Of a DNA stretch of 64,000 nt, positions 63,871-64,000 are shown one piece after another. Position numbers and translations under genes: made by a program. The stretch spans positions 362,501 through 426,500 of the forward strand of contig CAUYUJ010020148.1 of the NCBI GenBank assembly GCA_963575745.1, read 5' to 3'. How positions within the stretch are numbered: position 1 is the stretch's first letter; every line of letters starts with the position of its first letter. The DNA is from Prorocentrum cordatum (Eukaryota; Sar; Dinophyceae; Prorocentrales; Prorocentraceae). Below the pieces are notes generated by a model. That model was not told the origin of the DNA and ran no database searches. It saw only the letters and a program-made list of their open reading frames with translations.

Positions 63871-64000
63871 GAGGAGCGGCAGCTCTAGGAGGGAGCAGGA
63901 TGAGAGGGTAGCCCCCCCAAAACTCGGATCTACCTGAAACCCTTCTTCTTCTTCTTCGAACTTCTCTTCGGATGTCTTTCTCCGTGAACCTTCTCTCGGC
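63871..64000 (-). other. Upstream spacer with a (CTT)n tract
   Basis: CTTCTTCTTCTTCGAACTTC at about 63941-63960 and further TC-rich DNA at the window edge. It may be the spacer to a neighbouring gene outside the window. Confidence 0.4.

Overview
This window looks like nuclear DNA of a dinoflagellate. A perfect 22-base copy of the dinoflagellate spliced leader is embedded in the DNA (13232-13253, minus strand). The sequence is GC-rich and packed with mini- and microsatellites, and coding content is very sparse. The relics of transposons and of a PIF1-type helicase resemble dinoflagellate families as I remember them. No database was searched, so family names rest on motifs seen in the sequence plus memory.

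Only one gene is convincing: an intronless cyclophilin-type peptidyl-prolyl isomerase at 63092-63724 (minus), with an N-terminal MGCGGS myristoylation/palmitoylation signal and a pyrimidine-tract AG acceptor upstream. A weaker candidate is a short secreted protein at 60298-60723 (minus). The other protein-like sequence is decayed and frame-shifted. It comprises a helicase C-terminus (2.1-3.5 kb), an RTE-like retroelement tail (6.2-6.7 kb), a retroposed gene carrying a spliced-leader relic (11.6-13.25 kb), non-LTR retrotransposon (LINE) pieces (31.9-33.0, 50.2-52.0, 53.7-58.0 and 58.6-59.2 kb) and a Ty1/copia relic (gag at 39.1-39.9 kb, protease at 35.8-37.3 kb). All of these read on the minus strand, as expected inside a one-directional gene block.

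Region by region: 1-9 kb holds unique DNA with relics and a first small array. 9.0-10.85 kb is an 88-bp tandem-repeat element with distinct ends. 11-14.2 kb is the retrogene and a repeat module. 16.8-21.3 kb is a second, inverted copy of the 88-bp element, interrupted by a 2.4-kb array of about 80-bp units. 21.4-26 kb has a 157-bp array and an inverted copy of the 13.3-14.2 kb module. 26.8-30.3 kb has two arrays of a 162-bp unit. 30.3-31.15 kb is extremely GC-rich. 33.5-35.4 kb has GTGGGTCGCGG and CAA arrays. 38-39 kb has pentanucleotide arrays. 40.7-41.5 kb is CA/GT. 43-48 kb is a cluster of fold-back (MITE-like) elements, a large palindrome and a 113-bp array. 48.5-59.3 kb is mainly LINE debris. 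59.3-63.1 kb is microsatellites, the secreted ORF and fold-back copies running up to the cyclophilin stop codon.

There is no operon-like organisation, no CRISPR array and no rRNA gene. A tRNA-derived SINE is suspected at about 8.4 kb. The most notable items are the genomic spliced-leader relic, the 88-bp element whose unique ends recur at several loci, and the diversity of fold-back elements.
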